From Ruegeria conchae (GTDB lineage: Bacteria; Pseudomonadota; Alphaproteobacteria; Rhodobacterales; Rhodobacteraceae), in contig NZ_AEYW01000007.1 in NCBI RefSeq assembly GCF_000192475.1, positions 186,001-250,000 on the forward strand: DNA of 64,000 bases, in the 5' to 3' direction. Shown here piece after piece: positions 35,769-45,373 of the stretch (within the stretch, counting starts at the first letter, position 1; each line of letters begins with the position of its first letter). The notes below the pieces were generated by a model. That model did no database searches. It had not been told where the DNA came from and was given only the letters and a program-made list of their open reading frames with translations. Made by a program: the position numbers and the translations under genes.

Positions 35769-37450
35769 ATACCGTGAACCCAACAATCGAACGCCGCGAT
35801 CCCGCCACGGTGATGCGCCTTTCGCGTCTGGGCTCGCTTCATCAATGTCGGCTCAGTTTTATGCGCCAGCTCACCCGTCGCATGGCGGCCGAGCAGTGGG
35901 TTTTTAGCCGCCCCGTATTCGATATCGATGACAACGGGGTCGGCCACGCGGTCTATTCCGCACAAGGACCCGATCGCACCTATTCACTGGTCGCATTCGC
36001 CCATGACCTGCCGCCCGAGCAACGCTCGGACCGTGTGATCGCCGAGGCCTGGGATGCCACCTTCACCTTGTTTGATGGTGTTCCCACCAAGGACGATATC
36101 CAACGTTTGTCTCGCAACGTACCACTGCAAGAGGCCGGGCGTGTCAGTGAAAATGAATTGTCGCTGTCGCGTGCCAACCGTTCTGTTCGGTTGTGGGCTC
36201 ATGTGGTCGACCAGTTGGCTGCGGGCCAGCAACCAGATCTCGCGCAGATCTACAAGGTTGGCTATCTGATGCGCACAACTGCGGTTTACGGATCGGGCAA
36301 GTTCGGCGCGGCGGATCGGGAAAAGATCGCAGACCGCCCCGAGGTCAGCGGCCCGTTTCAGGCCGAGATGCTGTCAGTATATCTGACGCGAATATTCGTC
36401 CGTGATCTGGTGCAGCATATGGCAAATGCAAAGGGTGGTACGCAGACCGCGCAGCTTGATCCCGATATCGCTCGTTGGCTGGGGATCGGCAACTCGACCG
36501 GATTGGGCATGGCGCCTTTCATCGTCAATCACCCGATCCTGTTCAACAACTGGATCATGGTCCGTGAAGAGGCCATCGCACGCGTTCGGTCCCTTGATGC
36601 CGCCACAGACGCCCAAGTTGCCATGTTCCGCGAGATTTTCGAGCGCAGTAAATTGTCGATCTCGTGGTGGCGGTCCGAGCACCCGATCCAGATTGAAAAA
36701 CTCGCCGCACTGAATGCCGATCTGGGCGCGATAGCCGCGCATCTCGATCAGACCGATCTGACGGAAAATCAGCCCTGGGATCGCCTGATCCTGTGGTCCC
36801 GGACCGCGCTTAGCGAAGAAGGGCAAGAGTTGCTGGCTTCTTTGATCCTTGAACCATATGGCGAGTTGGTGGACGGGCTGGCCAGCTGCATGGCGGATGG
36901 CAATAGCGCGGCCTTTACAATTGACGGCGCGATGCCAGTCGCACAGGTGCGCGACCTGATCCGCTCCAGTTTTGGCTGGGCGCTCGATCTTGACTGGTCG
37001 GCGCCTGAACACTGCGCGCGTGCCTGGTATGTGTCGGAAGAAAAGCTTGAGCCTCGTTTGGGGGAACGGTTTGAAGAACCGATAGAGGAGTATGAGCAAC
37101 CGCTTGCTCCGGCACGTGATTCTGCGCTTGCCGATAAGGCTTTGGCGGACTGGTTGGGCGAAAGTCCGATCGCCGAATTCCTGCTGCGCCACCCTGAACA
37201 CCGCCACACCGTACGTCGTGCGCAGATGAGCCGACTGGCACCATATGGCGAAATCAGCGACAATACGATCAGTGCGGAGGTCCTGCCGATTGACATGTTG
37301 CGCGCCAAATTGTCGTTTTTTGGTGCCACGCATTTCGACCCGCGCTCGGATCGTTGGGTGCGTATTTGCATGTATTCGGGGGCACCTTACCCCGAGGAAC
37401 TGAGTCCGGAGAACGCGGATTTGTGGGTGTATCCGGAGCGCGCCCAATGA
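35765..37450 (+). CDS. 561-residue protein of unknown family in the catabolic operon
   Basis: I recognise no family. The protein is soluble by appearance, without signal peptide or membrane segments, rich in Trp, Arg and acidic residues. Landmarks are RLGSLHQCRLSFMRQL near residue 20, a region around 235-275 (WLGIGNSTGLGMAPFIVNHP) that looks like a compact catalytic or binding loop, and ISWWRSEHPIQ near 300. It is locked into the operon by ATGA overlaps at both ends. Its size and position suggest an enzyme of the same pathway, not a regulator. Confidence 0.85.
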   Translation: MNTVNPTIERRDPATVMRLSRLGSLHQCRLSFMRQLTRRMAAEQWVFSRPVFDIDDNGVGHAVYSAQGPDRTYSLVAFAHDLPPEQRSDRVIAEAWDATFTLFDGVPTKDDIQRLSRNVPLQEAGRVSENELSLSRANRSVRLWAHVVDQLAAGQQPDLAQIYKVGYLMRTTAVYGSGKFGAADREKIADRPEVSGPFQAEMLSVYLTRIFVRDLVQHMANAKGGTQTAQLDPDIARWLGIGNSTGLGMAPFIVNHPILFNNWIMVREEAIARVRSLDAATDAQVAMFREIFERSKLSISWWRSEHPIQIEKLAALNADLGAIAAHLDQTDLTENQPWDRLILWSRTALSEEGQELLASLILEPYGELVDGLASCMADGNSAAFTIDGAMPVAQVRDLIRSSFGWALDLDWSAPEHCARAWYVSEEKLEPRLGERFEEPIEEYEQPLAPARDSALADKALADWLGESPIAEFLLRHPEHRHTVRRAQMSRLAPYGEISDNTISAEVLPIDMLRAKLSFFGATHFDPRSDRWVRICMYSGAPYPEELSPENADLWVYPERAQ

Positions 37451-38076
37451 GTTTTTCCCTTAATGAAATCGAAGCCACGGCCAAGCGTGCAACGCGGGGT
37501 GCGGGCTATGCCTGGGGCATCTCTGAAGAGGCCGCAAAAGCGACGCGATGGCTCTGTGCGCAGGGGCTGGATGGAACGGTCGAATTGTCGCGCGTGCTGG
37601 AAGGCGAGTTTGCCGGGTCACTGGAAGATCATGTTCCCGCAGGGCTGGACGGAGACTGGGTTGGTCGTAAAGACCTATGCCCACTGATGGTCGGTGCTCT
37701 GCTTTCCGACTGTGCGCACATGCTGTTGGCAGGCCCGATCCGGATCAGACAGGTTTCTTCGCCAATGATGATACTGCCATTTGCGGCCTATGCTGCGCGC
37801 ATGCACAACACGGTGGTTTCAGTCACGGCGGGCGATTTCAAGGCTTTGACGGATGGTGCGAGATTGATGCCGAGAAACGACTGCCCGGTTCGCGCGGATC
37901 ATGTCGAGGTTGCATTTAGCGACCTACTGATCGAGCCGTGTTCACGACAGACGCGTGCAACGCCTGATCCGGCGGCATGGACAATACTGAACCGTTTTGC
38001 CCATCTTACCTATGCTCCTGCGACTGAAGAATCCCGTTTGCTCGGCGCAGGGGCTGGGCTTTCTGACAATGACTGA
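37447..38076 (+). CDS. DUF3726-like protein
   Basis: 209 residues from ATG 37447, which overlaps the previous stop by ATGA; the frame is open further upstream but that part is the out-of-frame shadow of the previous gene. The N-terminus FSLNEIEATAKRATRGAGY followed by AWGISEEAAKATRWL matches my memory of DUF3726. Function unknown. It lies between the unknown 561-residue protein and the Ldh2-type reductase (12-base gap), so it belongs to this pathway. Confidence 0.78.
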   Translation: MSFSLNEIEATAKRATRGAGYAWGISEEAAKATRWLCAQGLDGTVELSRVLEGEFAGSLEDHVPAGLDGDWVGRKDLCPLMVGALLSDCAHMLLAGPIRIRQVSSPMMILPFAAYAARMHNTVVSVTAGDFKALTDGARLMPRNDCPVRADHVEVAFSDLLIEPCSRQTRATPDPAAWTILNRFAHLTYAPATEESRLLGAGAGLSDND

Positions 38077-38088
38077 AAAGAGACAGAC

Positions 38089-39099
38089 ATGATTGAAACC
38101 CGCACCCTTTCACTTGCTGAAATTGAAGACCTGTCCTTTCGCGCGCTGGTGGCTGCGGGGACGAGCGAAGAAAACGCGCGTCCCTTGGCGGTTGCGACCG
38201 CGGCAACCGAGGCTGACGGGGTTGCCAGCCATGGTCTGGCCTATATCCCGATCTACTGTGAGCATGTTCAATGCGGCAAGGTTGATGGGCTGGCACAGCC
38301 CGTTCTGGCGCAGCCACGCCCCGGCGTCGTTACAGTCGATGCTGCCACCGGATTTGCGCATTCCGCCATAGAAGCCGGGTTCGACGCCTTGATCCCCGCT
38401 GCCCGCGCGCAGGGGATTGCGGCGCTGGCGATCAGAAACAGCTATAACTGCGGCGTTCTTGGATATCACACTTATCGTCTGGCGCAGGCCGGCCTGGTAG
38501 GTCTGGGTTTCACCAACGCTCCGGCCTCAATTGCGCCCTCCGGCGGAGCCAAGCCGGTGGTCGGCACCAATCCGTTTTCAATCGCCGCTCCGGGTACGGA
38601 CGGCCAGCCCGCCCTTTTGATTGACCAGAGCGCCAGCACCATCGCCAAAAGCGAAGTCATGAAACACGCACGTGAAGGCAGGCCGATCCCTGTTGGTTGG
38701 GCGCTGGACGAAGAAGGAAATCCAACTACTGATCCGAATGTGGGCCTCAAGGGTTCGATGGCGCCGTCGGGTGGTTACAAAGGTGTTGGCATCGCGCTGC
38801 TGACCGAAGTTCTGGCTGCTGCTCTGACCGGCGCGACATTGGGAATCCACGCCTCTCCGTTTTCTGGCACGGTCGGTGGTCCGCCGAAGACGGGGCAGTT
38901 CTTTATTGCGATTGACGCAAATGCGACGGCGAATGACGCATTTTCAACAGGAATTGTCGATCTTGTCGAAGCGATCCGGTCGCAAGAGGGCGCACATTTG
39001 CCCGGAGATGGCCGCCGTGCAAAACGATTGGCAGCAAAATCTGATGGCGTTGCGGTGAACGTTGCGACACTTAACAAAATTGAGGCTCTGCTGACTTAG
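38089..39099 (+). CDS. Ldh2-family NAD(P)-dependent dehydrogenase/reductase
   Basis: 336 residues of the malate/L-lactate/ureidoglycolate dehydrogenase family, which has its own non-Rossmann fold. Landmarks: EADGVASHGLAYIPIY with the conserved histidine near residue 47, RNSYNCGVLGYHTYRLAQAG, KPVVGTNPFSIAAPG, and DQSAS. The family also includes delta1-piperideine/pyrroline-2-carboxylate reductases, which would suit a pathway for a cyclic imino acid. Which member this is cannot be read from sequence. It is 77 bases ahead of the BCCT carrier. Confidence 0.88.
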   Translation: MIETRTLSLAEIEDLSFRALVAAGTSEENARPLAVATAATEADGVASHGLAYIPIYCEHVQCGKVDGLAQPVLAQPRPGVVTVDAATGFAHSAIEAGFDALIPAARAQGIAALAIRNSYNCGVLGYHTYRLAQAGLVGLGFTNAPASIAPSGGAKPVVGTNPFSIAAPGTDGQPALLIDQSASTIAKSEVMKHAREGRPIPVGWALDEEGNPTTDPNVGLKGSMAPSGGYKGVGIALLTEVLAAALTGATLGIHASPFSGTVGGPPKTGQFFIAIDANATANDAFSTGIVDLVEAIRSQEGAHLPGDGRRAKRLAAKSDGVAVNVATLNKIEALLT

Positions 39100-39176
39100 G
39101 GCTTTGTGGTGCAAATCCGGGGTGCCAGAAGAGAATGACCTGGAAATCGGGACACGTGCGAACAGGGAGGAATCAC

Positions 39177-40991
39177 ATGTCTATGAAGGATCCTTTTACC
39201 GATCTGGAGATCAAGCGATCTTCGGGTGGGTTTTACGAAGGCCACAGCGTCGAAATTGCCTTGCTCAGCAAGTCAATCATGGTCGCGCTGGTGATCTGGG
39301 CATTGGTCTGGCCCGCGAATGCAAACGGTGTTCTTGGCAGCCTGAACTCTCGCCTGCTGGAAGACTTTAACGCCTTCTATATCATCATCGTCGGCTTCTT
39401 TGCCTTTTTCCTGTTTGTTGTGGCTGCGCTGCCGCAAACTGGTAAACGACTCATGGGGCCGGAGGGTGAAAAACCGGAATTTTCGGATTTCTCGTGGTTT
39501 TCTATGATGTTCGGCGCCGGTCTGGGCGTCGGTCTGATGGTATTTGCCACCGCCGAACCTCTGGGCCTTTGGGGGTCAAATCCGGTTGTGATCGCCGAAC
39601 AGGTAGTTGGTAATACCGAAGAGGCACTGCAGTCGGGGTATCGTTATACCTTCCTGCACTACGGGTTTCATGCCTGGGCGATCTATGTCGTGACGGGCTT
39701 GTCGCTGGCCTACTATGCCTACACGCGCAACATGCCGCTAACGATCCGCACTGCGCTGACACCTTTGTTCGGCAAGCTGATGAACGGTTTTCTTGGCCAC
39801 GTCGTGGACGTTCTGGGTGTTGTTGCAACAATCCTGGGTGTCTCGGTAACGATCGGTTTTGGCGTTTCACAGTTTATCGACGGTCTTTATGCCATCACCG
39901 GTATGGGATGGATCATGGATCTGAACGGAGAAGTGCCGACGCCAAGTACAGTAGGTCTGTTGGCGGGTCTGATCGTCATCATGGGCCTATCGATCATATC
40001 GGCTGTTTCGGGTGTTGGTCGTGGCGTTAAGTATCTGTCTAACCTAAATCTGGTGTTGTCTCTGATCCTGCTGCTGGTCTTCGTCGTATTCGGGTCGTTC
40101 CTGTTTGCAATGACCACCTATGCAACGGCGTTCATCGACTACATCCTGCATTTCATCTCGCTCAGCTTTGGCGCGTTCAACCCGCAGTCAGCGGCAGCAT
40201 TTGATGCAGCGTTGCCAAGCGAAGCTGCCCCATTTGCCGATGCCCTGTACAGCGGTGCAACCAACCCCTGGGGTTCGTTTGACGGGTTCAAATCAGGACT
40301 TGAAGGCGACGCCGCAGCTTTGCCTGAATCCGTTCTCGCTTCGGTATACGCCGCTGGTGATCCGGGTCGCCAGTTTGGTTGGCAGGCAGGTTGGACCACG
40401 TTCTACTGGGCCTGGTGGATCGCGTTCTCGCCCTTTGTGGGCCTGTTCTTGGCGCGCATCTCCAAAGGGCGTTCAGTTCGTGAGTTCATCGTTGGCTGTG
40501 TATTCGCACCAGCGCTGGTCTGCTTTGCTTGGATGACCATACTGGGTGGCACCGCGATCGATCTGGAACTGAACGGCACGGCCGAAGGCGCCATCATCGG
40601 TGCATCGAACACCGCCAAGCTGTTCGTCACTCTGCAAGAGATGATCTCGGGCGGGTTGCTGTCCGGCATCACCGTGATGTGCGTTGTACTGATCATGACG
40701 TTCCTGGTCACATCGGCAGACTCGGGTATTCTGGTGATGAACACCATCATGTCGGGTGGCGATCAGAATATTGGCAACAAGCACAAGATCATCTGGGGTC
40801 TGATCCTGACCGCAGTGATCGGCGCGCTCATACTTGCTGCGGGTGAGAACAATCCGATGGATGCGTTGCGAAATGCAATGATCATCGGCGCATTGCCATT
40901 TACAATGGTCATGGGGCTGATGTGCGTGGCGCTTGCTAAGGCGCTGTATCGCGACGGATTGCGGCAAAAGCACGCTGCGCCGGCTGAATAA
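39177..40991 (+). CDS. BCCT-family betaine/carnitine/choline-type transporter
   Basis: 604 residues from ATG 39177 with gggagg upstream. About twelve membrane helices. The family signature MMFGAGLGVGLMVFATAEPL is near residue 108 and the substrate box FYWAWWIAFSPFVGLFLARI near 410, with the aromatic cluster that holds quaternary ammonium groups. Members import glycine betaine, carnitine, choline, proline betaine or DMSP. As the last gene of the operon it points to a quaternary or N-methylated compound as the pathway substrate. A hairpin follows. Confidence 0.93.
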   Translation: MSMKDPFTDLEIKRSSGGFYEGHSVEIALLSKSIMVALVIWALVWPANANGVLGSLNSRLLEDFNAFYIIIVGFFAFFLFVVAALPQTGKRLMGPEGEKPEFSDFSWFSMMFGAGLGVGLMVFATAEPLGLWGSNPVVIAEQVVGNTEEALQSGYRYTFLHYGFHAWAIYVVTGLSLAYYAYTRNMPLTIRTALTPLFGKLMNGFLGHVVDVLGVVATILGVSVTIGFGVSQFIDGLYAITGMGWIMDLNGEVPTPSTVGLLAGLIVIMGLSIISAVSGVGRGVKYLSNLNLVLSLILLLVFVVFGSFLFAMTTYATAFIDYILHFISLSFGAFNPQSAAAFDAALPSEAAPFADALYSGATNPWGSFDGFKSGLEGDAAALPESVLASVYAAGDPGRQFGWQAGWTTFYWAWWIAFSPFVGLFLARISKGRSVREFIVGCVFAPALVCFAWMTILGGTAIDLELNGTAEGAIIGASNTAKLFVTLQEMISGGLLSGITVMCVVLIMTFLVTSADSGILVMNTIMSGGDQNIGNKHKIIWGLILTAVIGALILAAGENNPMDALRNAMIIGALPFTMVMGLMCVALAKALYRDGLRQKHAAPAE

Positions 40992-40998
40992 GCTGTTG

Positions 40999-41029
40999 TG
41001 CCGGGCGGTCGCGATGCGGTCGCCCGGCA
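40999..41029 (+). terminator. Hairpin after the BCCT gene
   Basis: A 9-bp G/C-rich stem (tgccgggcg at 40999-41007, cgcccggca at 41021-41029) starts seven bases after the BCCT stop. Only a weak T-run (catttc) follows. It is the likely 3' end of the 33.3-41.0 kb operon. Confidence 0.6.
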
Positions 41030-41644
41030 TCATTTCGGTATTTGGCATCGCCCATCTCCGACTACCCCTCTGCATCGAATCACGCACTTAAGCTACGCCA
41101 CGTAACCGGAAGATACGCAGACAGGAAAATGGCTGCCTGGCTCGCCGGCAGCATCTGTTCCCCTGATTGCATGGTAGGTCATGCCGCCGGTCATTCCCGC
41201 GCAAGAAACTGGTGTGGAATTTGGGCAGTTTATCAACAGCCCAAATCAGATCGAAATGGCATTCACCTTCGAACAGTATGCGCGGGACAAGGCTGGTTTA
41301 GGTGTTGATCCATCGTGCCACTATAGCGGCGAGTTGCGAAGAGGGGCTGATCGTATCTCTCATGCCAACACCGTCGCGCCGACGACTCAAAAAATGTTTT
41401 GAAAATTACGGCTTTCGAAAGCGCGGTTCGTTTCGAAGCGTGTTATGGCATAACCTTTTCCGAAATCTTCCATTTCTGAAGTTCTCCGGTGGTTTAAGCC
41501 AAGCCGGGGCGGCCAAAAAGACATAGTCAGCTTTGTCCCGCATGGCAGTCGTTCGAGCCATGATCGCTATGCGGTTGCTTTTGCCCAAAGCGATCGATAC
41601 TGCTGCAAAAACTACAAAGCACCGACCAAGTGTGTTGTTGCCAC
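41030..41644. other. 615 bases without a supportable gene
   Basis: Short open frames exist here on both strands, but none has a ribosome site plus a protein-like sequence. The left edge of the accessory island probably lies in this stretch, since the sequence to its left is an intact core-type operon and that to its right is patchy. I see no tRNA fragment and no clear direct repeat of the 49.1-kb attachment site. Confidence 0.5.
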
Positions 41645-43114
41645 TTATTGAAGTGCCACGAGGCTTCTTGCTCTGTTTGGAGAAAGATCCAGCGTCGCCT
41701 GATAAGCGACCGCAGCTTCATTGGGTTTTCCAAGCTCCATCAGCATGTCCCCGAGAAGTTCTCGTGCCGGAAGGACGTGGCCGGGTGTAACCGGGCTTTT
41801 GCCGATCTTATCCTCGAGATCAGCCGCGGCTGCCTGCTTAGCAACTGCGGTCTCAGAGCCCCCACCCGCCAGTTCAATCCAGGCTTCCACCGACATGATC
41901 TGTGCTTCGGTCAACTGCGCCCAATAGCCCTGCCCACGCTCCTTCATCATAGCGTGCAAAGACTTGAGCTCCGCAAGCGCGCTCTGCGCTGTATCGACAT
42001 CACCGCTACGGGCCGCGCCGATACCGATCGCGAACCATCGCATGGCAACAGTTTGTGGAAATTTCTCCCATGGAATGACCGGATGCATCTCAGGCGACAG
42101 TGCCGCCGCGACGTCCCATTGTCCCTGCTCAAGAGGCAGCCGAACGGGTGCAGCCGCTAACGCATAAGCGCTTCCGAAACTGGCCTGATGATTTTGAATT
42201 GCGAGCATTTCGTCGACCAGCCCTGCAGCTTCGTCTGTGTTCCCAAGTTGTAGGTGGCCGTAAACCATGTAATCGATCGCGTGCGCATAGTGGCTTTGTA
42301 CCACGTCTTTTGATTGCTCAAGAGCGGCTTCAGCGGACCGGCTATTCAGATCAATTGATTTTTCCCACTCTCCTGTTCGTGTAAAGATATGAGCGGGCAT
42401 ATGCAGCGCATGTGGAGCGCTTGGAGCCGTTTTATCGTATATCTCGGCGTACGGCCTGCCTCGCTCCTTGAGTAGTGGATTGTCATAGGCGTGGATCGCG
42501 TAGTGAATGACGCCAGGATGTTCTGGTGCCTTTTGATGAAGCGCGTCGAGCGTATCTCCCACCTGCGACTTTACTTTGATTCCGTCGGCCCCTCGCGGCG
42601 CCGTTGCAAGGCGCGCCAGCGCCGCAAATGCCGCGGCATCCAAGTCGTCTGCATGTTGGTCCGCAGCTGCCACCTGTTTCTCCGCCCACGATTTTAGCTG
42701 AGCGCGGTAGCCTTCCTGGCTTGAGGCGTAGAAAGCAACGGCGGCGTCGATCAATGCTTGTTCAATGGCGCTTTCGGAGGACATTGACCCGAGTCTTTCC
42801 GCTGCAGCAGACCCTCTCTCTGTTTCGGCTTCACTGGGAGTGCCCGGCCAAAGAGGGTGAAAGTTCGACATCGCGATGCCCCACTGTGCCATGGCACAAG
42901 TTGGTTCCGCAGACGCTGCTTTGTTGAACGCTTCTTCGGCTTGAATGTACATCATGTTGTGAATGAGATTCAGACCTTCGTTGAAAGCCTGGTCCGCTTT
43001 TGGGTTGCATGTCGTCTGGAAATTAGCCTCCGCTGAGATTGCGGGCACGAAAACAAGAAACGAGCTAATACAGGCGACAAAAGTATTGCGGGCTTTAGTA
43101 TGCAAATGCTGCAT
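41645..43114 (-). CDS. Secreted tetratricopeptide-repeat protein
   Basis: 489 residues. A tggaga site precedes ATG 43114 and a signal peptide ends near ISAEA. The pattern YIQAEEAFNKAASAEPTCAM with AQWGIAMS and, later, HALHMPAHIFTRTGEWEKSI defines a family of periplasmic TPR proteins of unknown function. Relatives as I remember them run some 40-60 residues further past the last repeat; here the protein stops soon after LDLSPNRARSL, so it may be slightly truncated. It lies alone at the left of the island. Confidence 0.85.
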   Translation of the reverse strand: MQHLHTKARNTFVACISSFLVFVPAISAEANFQTTCNPKADQAFNEGLNLIHNMMYIQAEEAFNKAASAEPTCAMAQWGIAMSNFHPLWPGTPSEAETERGSAAAERLGSMSSESAIEQALIDAAVAFYASSQEGYRAQLKSWAEKQVAAADQHADDLDAAAFAALARLATAPRGADGIKVKSQVGDTLDALHQKAPEHPGVIHYAIHAYDNPLLKERGRPYAEIYDKTAPSAPHALHMPAHIFTRTGEWEKSIDLNSRSAEAALEQSKDVVQSHYAHAIDYMVYGHLQLGNTDEAAGLVDEMLAIQNHQASFGSAYALAAAPVRLPLEQGQWDVAAALSPEMHPVIPWEKFPQTVAMRWFAIGIGAARSGDVDTAQSALAELKSLHAMMKERGQGYWAQLTEAQIMSVEAWIELAGGGSETAVAKQAAAADLEDKIGKSPVTPGHVLPARELLGDMLMELGKPNEAAVAYQATLDLSPNRARSLVALQ

Positions 43115-43549
43115 CTATCGTCTCCACATTAAATATTGTCCGAATTTGTTTGAGCGTATGGCTCGGCGGCATCATACACAAAATTGTGCGATATGTCCGA
43201 ACTGTCATCTGAGCGGCGATGCGCTCTGTTCGATCGAATATTTTCTTACGCTGCGTGTCCGCGTTATCCGCACAGCGGTCGTCCAAGCAAAGCAAACCTG
43301 CCGCAGCGCAGCTAGGCCAAAGGTTGGACGAACATGGAGGCCGCGCCTGTGCCAGATGGCGGCAAGATTCAGCGATTTACGCTTTCGTACGACGGCTGGC
43401 AGGTGGGACGCGACTATGTTCCAGTTCTGCCGCAATTTTCGGGTCTTGAACCATCACGGCGTCGAACCGCCAGACCACGCCATAACGACCGAGCAGGAAC
43501 TCTATGGACCACCGGGGCACAGAAGAAACCCGCAAGCAACAGAAGCGAA
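43115..43549. other. 435 bases without a supportable gene
   Basis: Two + strand frames cross this stretch, one open to 43553 and one from 43334 to 43618. They look partly protein-like in short pieces but have no ribosome site and no recognisable motif. They could be remains of one broken gene. I make no call. Confidence 0.4.
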
Positions 43550-43807
43550 TTAGTCGATTTTAGTCACTTCCGACTTTCTGAACACCAACAGTGTTACAAA
43601 GAGACCGCCTATCAGTAGCATATGCGCCGACGCTGTTACGCCGAACACGAAGTAACTGCCGACCATAAGCGAGAAAATTGCGCTCCACATCCATGCCAAC
43701 ATTTGCATCAGCAAATGGGCCACGGGTAAGGACTGATTTCTTAGTGGGTTTTTGGTTTCATCCATTACCGAAGCCCATGTGGTTTTCACGTCTAAACTAC
43801 TGGTCAT
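43550..43807 (-). CDS. Small two-helix membrane protein
   Basis: 85 residues. A strong ribosome site (gggagg) precedes the ATG at 43807. The N-terminal third is soluble; two hydrophobic segments follow (about residues 35-55 and 59-76), ending in a short charged tail. No family recognised. The good ribosome site and the charge pattern (cytoplasmic KxxxK ends) make it a real gene. Confidence 0.65.
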   Translation of the reverse strand: MTSSLDVKTTWASVMDETKNPLRNQSLPVAHLLMQMLAWMWSAIFSLMVGSYFVFGVTASAHMLLIGGLFVTLLVFRKSEVTKID

Positions 43808-44572
43808 GATTTTCCTCCCAATTCCAAATAATTCGTGATCTCAGTTCCACTGAGCATAACTGGAGTGTTTGCTGCCAGTGGAGCAGCGGGATCAAATTAC
43901 AAGACAAACCGTTCGTGATTTGTGATATTGCTAATACGTACAATTCAGACGGTTGGACCGAAAAAAAACGGCGCCCGAGGGATGGGTGGCACGCGCAGGT
44001 TACAGGTTTGGGGTGCATGTGATAGCCGGCAAAGCCCGGATTGGATTCGCAACTCGCGCTATCAACTGGACCGGAGGGACGGATCGTTGGCAGCGCGGCT
44101 AATTCCGAGTGATGGATACTTTTTAGTTAAGGTGAGCCTCAATGCCGCGATTTTTCCTGATAGCTGCAAGCCAGCGTTGAAGTCACTTCCTCAACTGTAA
44201 ACTCAAGGCCGGAGCGATTTCATTGGTCAAGACAAACAGCATGGGGAAGAAGGTCAAAAGACGAGCCCGAAAATCCGCGTAGCACAGGCTATCGGCATTC
44301 CTTGGTACGTCGGAAGAAAACATAAAGACACTTAACTTTTTAACCAATTTCTTCGCGGACCCGGCCGCTGAGATCGTCGGCGCTTAACGACCAACATTCC
44401 GCTGGTTGGTCCGATTTGACTGGTCCGAATTTACCTGACAGCACCGTTTCCTAAATAGTTGGCCAGACAACAGACAATGCCCCTTTGGGCAGCACAAGCC
44501 AGTACTTCGGAATGAAAAGTGTTCTTTGCTTCAACGACTTCAGCTATGTAAAACGGCAGAGGTGGTCTAAGC
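43808..44572. other. 765 bases without a supportable gene
   Basis: Relatively AT-rich non-coding sequence with only short frames. It should contain the promoters of the small membrane-protein gene (leftward) and of the DUF6629-like gene (rightward). I found no RNA gene, no transposase fragment and no repeat. Confidence 0.5.
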
Positions 44573-45261
44573 ATGTGTTTCTCATCACAAGCCAGTTTTG
44601 TAGCCGGTGCAGCAATCATAGCCTGCAGTGGTCTTACGATACGTTTGGCGTTGCAAATGGGCGAACGATTTCTTCCGCTAGCCAGCTTTCCACTTTTCTT
44701 TGGGATTCAGCAATTGTCCGAAGGCTTTTTGTGGGTGTCCATTGATAACCCGTCGGCGAACCCTTCTTCGGCAGCTGCGTTGACGTTTCTTTTCTTTGCT
44801 TATTTTTTTGGCCGTTTTGGGTTCCGCTGTCCGCGGCTTCGATCGAAAGTAACCGGCGTCACAGGCTCATATTCCAAGGGATTTGCGGAATTGGTTTCTG
44901 CCTTGGCTTGTTGCTTTACTTACCAGTGTTGTTGTCACCAGAAAACCTAGATATCGGCCTCGTTCATCACTCCATTCAGTATGAAAACATAGAAACGTAC
45001 CCCTCCGAAATTACGAGGAACTTTGCACGTGTTTTCTACGCTTTGGTGATCTGCGTTCCGCTTGTAGGATCGAGCGATAAAGGTTTGCGAGGTTTCGGGT
45101 ATCTAATTGTCGTTTCCGTTGCTTTGGGGTTCTTTTTTGCTTCTCATGCCTTCACGTCAATCTGGTGCTTCGTTGCGGCAGGTTTGTCTGCCTATATCTA
45201 CTTCGTTCTAAAGTTTCACTACTGGGAAGTGGACCGCTTAGGTGGGCCCGCCAAAGGTTGA
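44573..45261 (+). pseudogene. DUF6629-like membrane protein, frameshifted in a poly-T run
   Basis: Start MCFSSQASFVAGAA at 44573 (gaggtgg seven bases upstream) and the later PLFFGIQQLSEGFLW are typical of this membrane family. The frame is lost at a run of seven Ts (44803-44809). With eight Ts the protein continues in the next frame as AYFFWPFWVPLSA and on through PVLLSPENLD, HHSIQYE and TSIWCFVAAGLSAYIYF to a stop at 45261, giving the full family pattern. So it is one gene with a one-base deletion: a true mutation, a slippage switch, or a sequencing error. Function unknown. Confidence 0.8.
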
Positions 45262-45373
45262 GGGACATTTTGAAAAATGCGTTTAAGTGCGGGAAGGGGG
45301 TTTCGCTGGAAAGCCGTCATCCGACAGTTTTTGTCAGATGACCGCGTTGAGCTCAAAGCGGAAGTTCACTCGC

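Noticed and set aside
37354..37446. A longer N-terminus for the DUF3726-like gene
   Set aside because: This part is the out-of-frame shadow of the previous gene; ATG 37447 has the ATGA coupling and the family-like start.
36374..37447. A 357-residue minus-strand open frame
   Set aside because: Antisense of the coupled 561-residue gene; no promoter or ribosome site, and the + frame is fixed by overlaps at both ends.
41030..41644. A second attachment site matching the tRNA-Thr 3' end
   Set aside because: I searched by eye for a copy of the T-arm and acceptor region and found none; the island's left end stays undefined.
42963..43553. A 196-residue + strand frame across the TPR gene start
   Set aside because: Its first part is antisense to the TPR gene and its signal peptide; the rest lacks a start signal and motifs.
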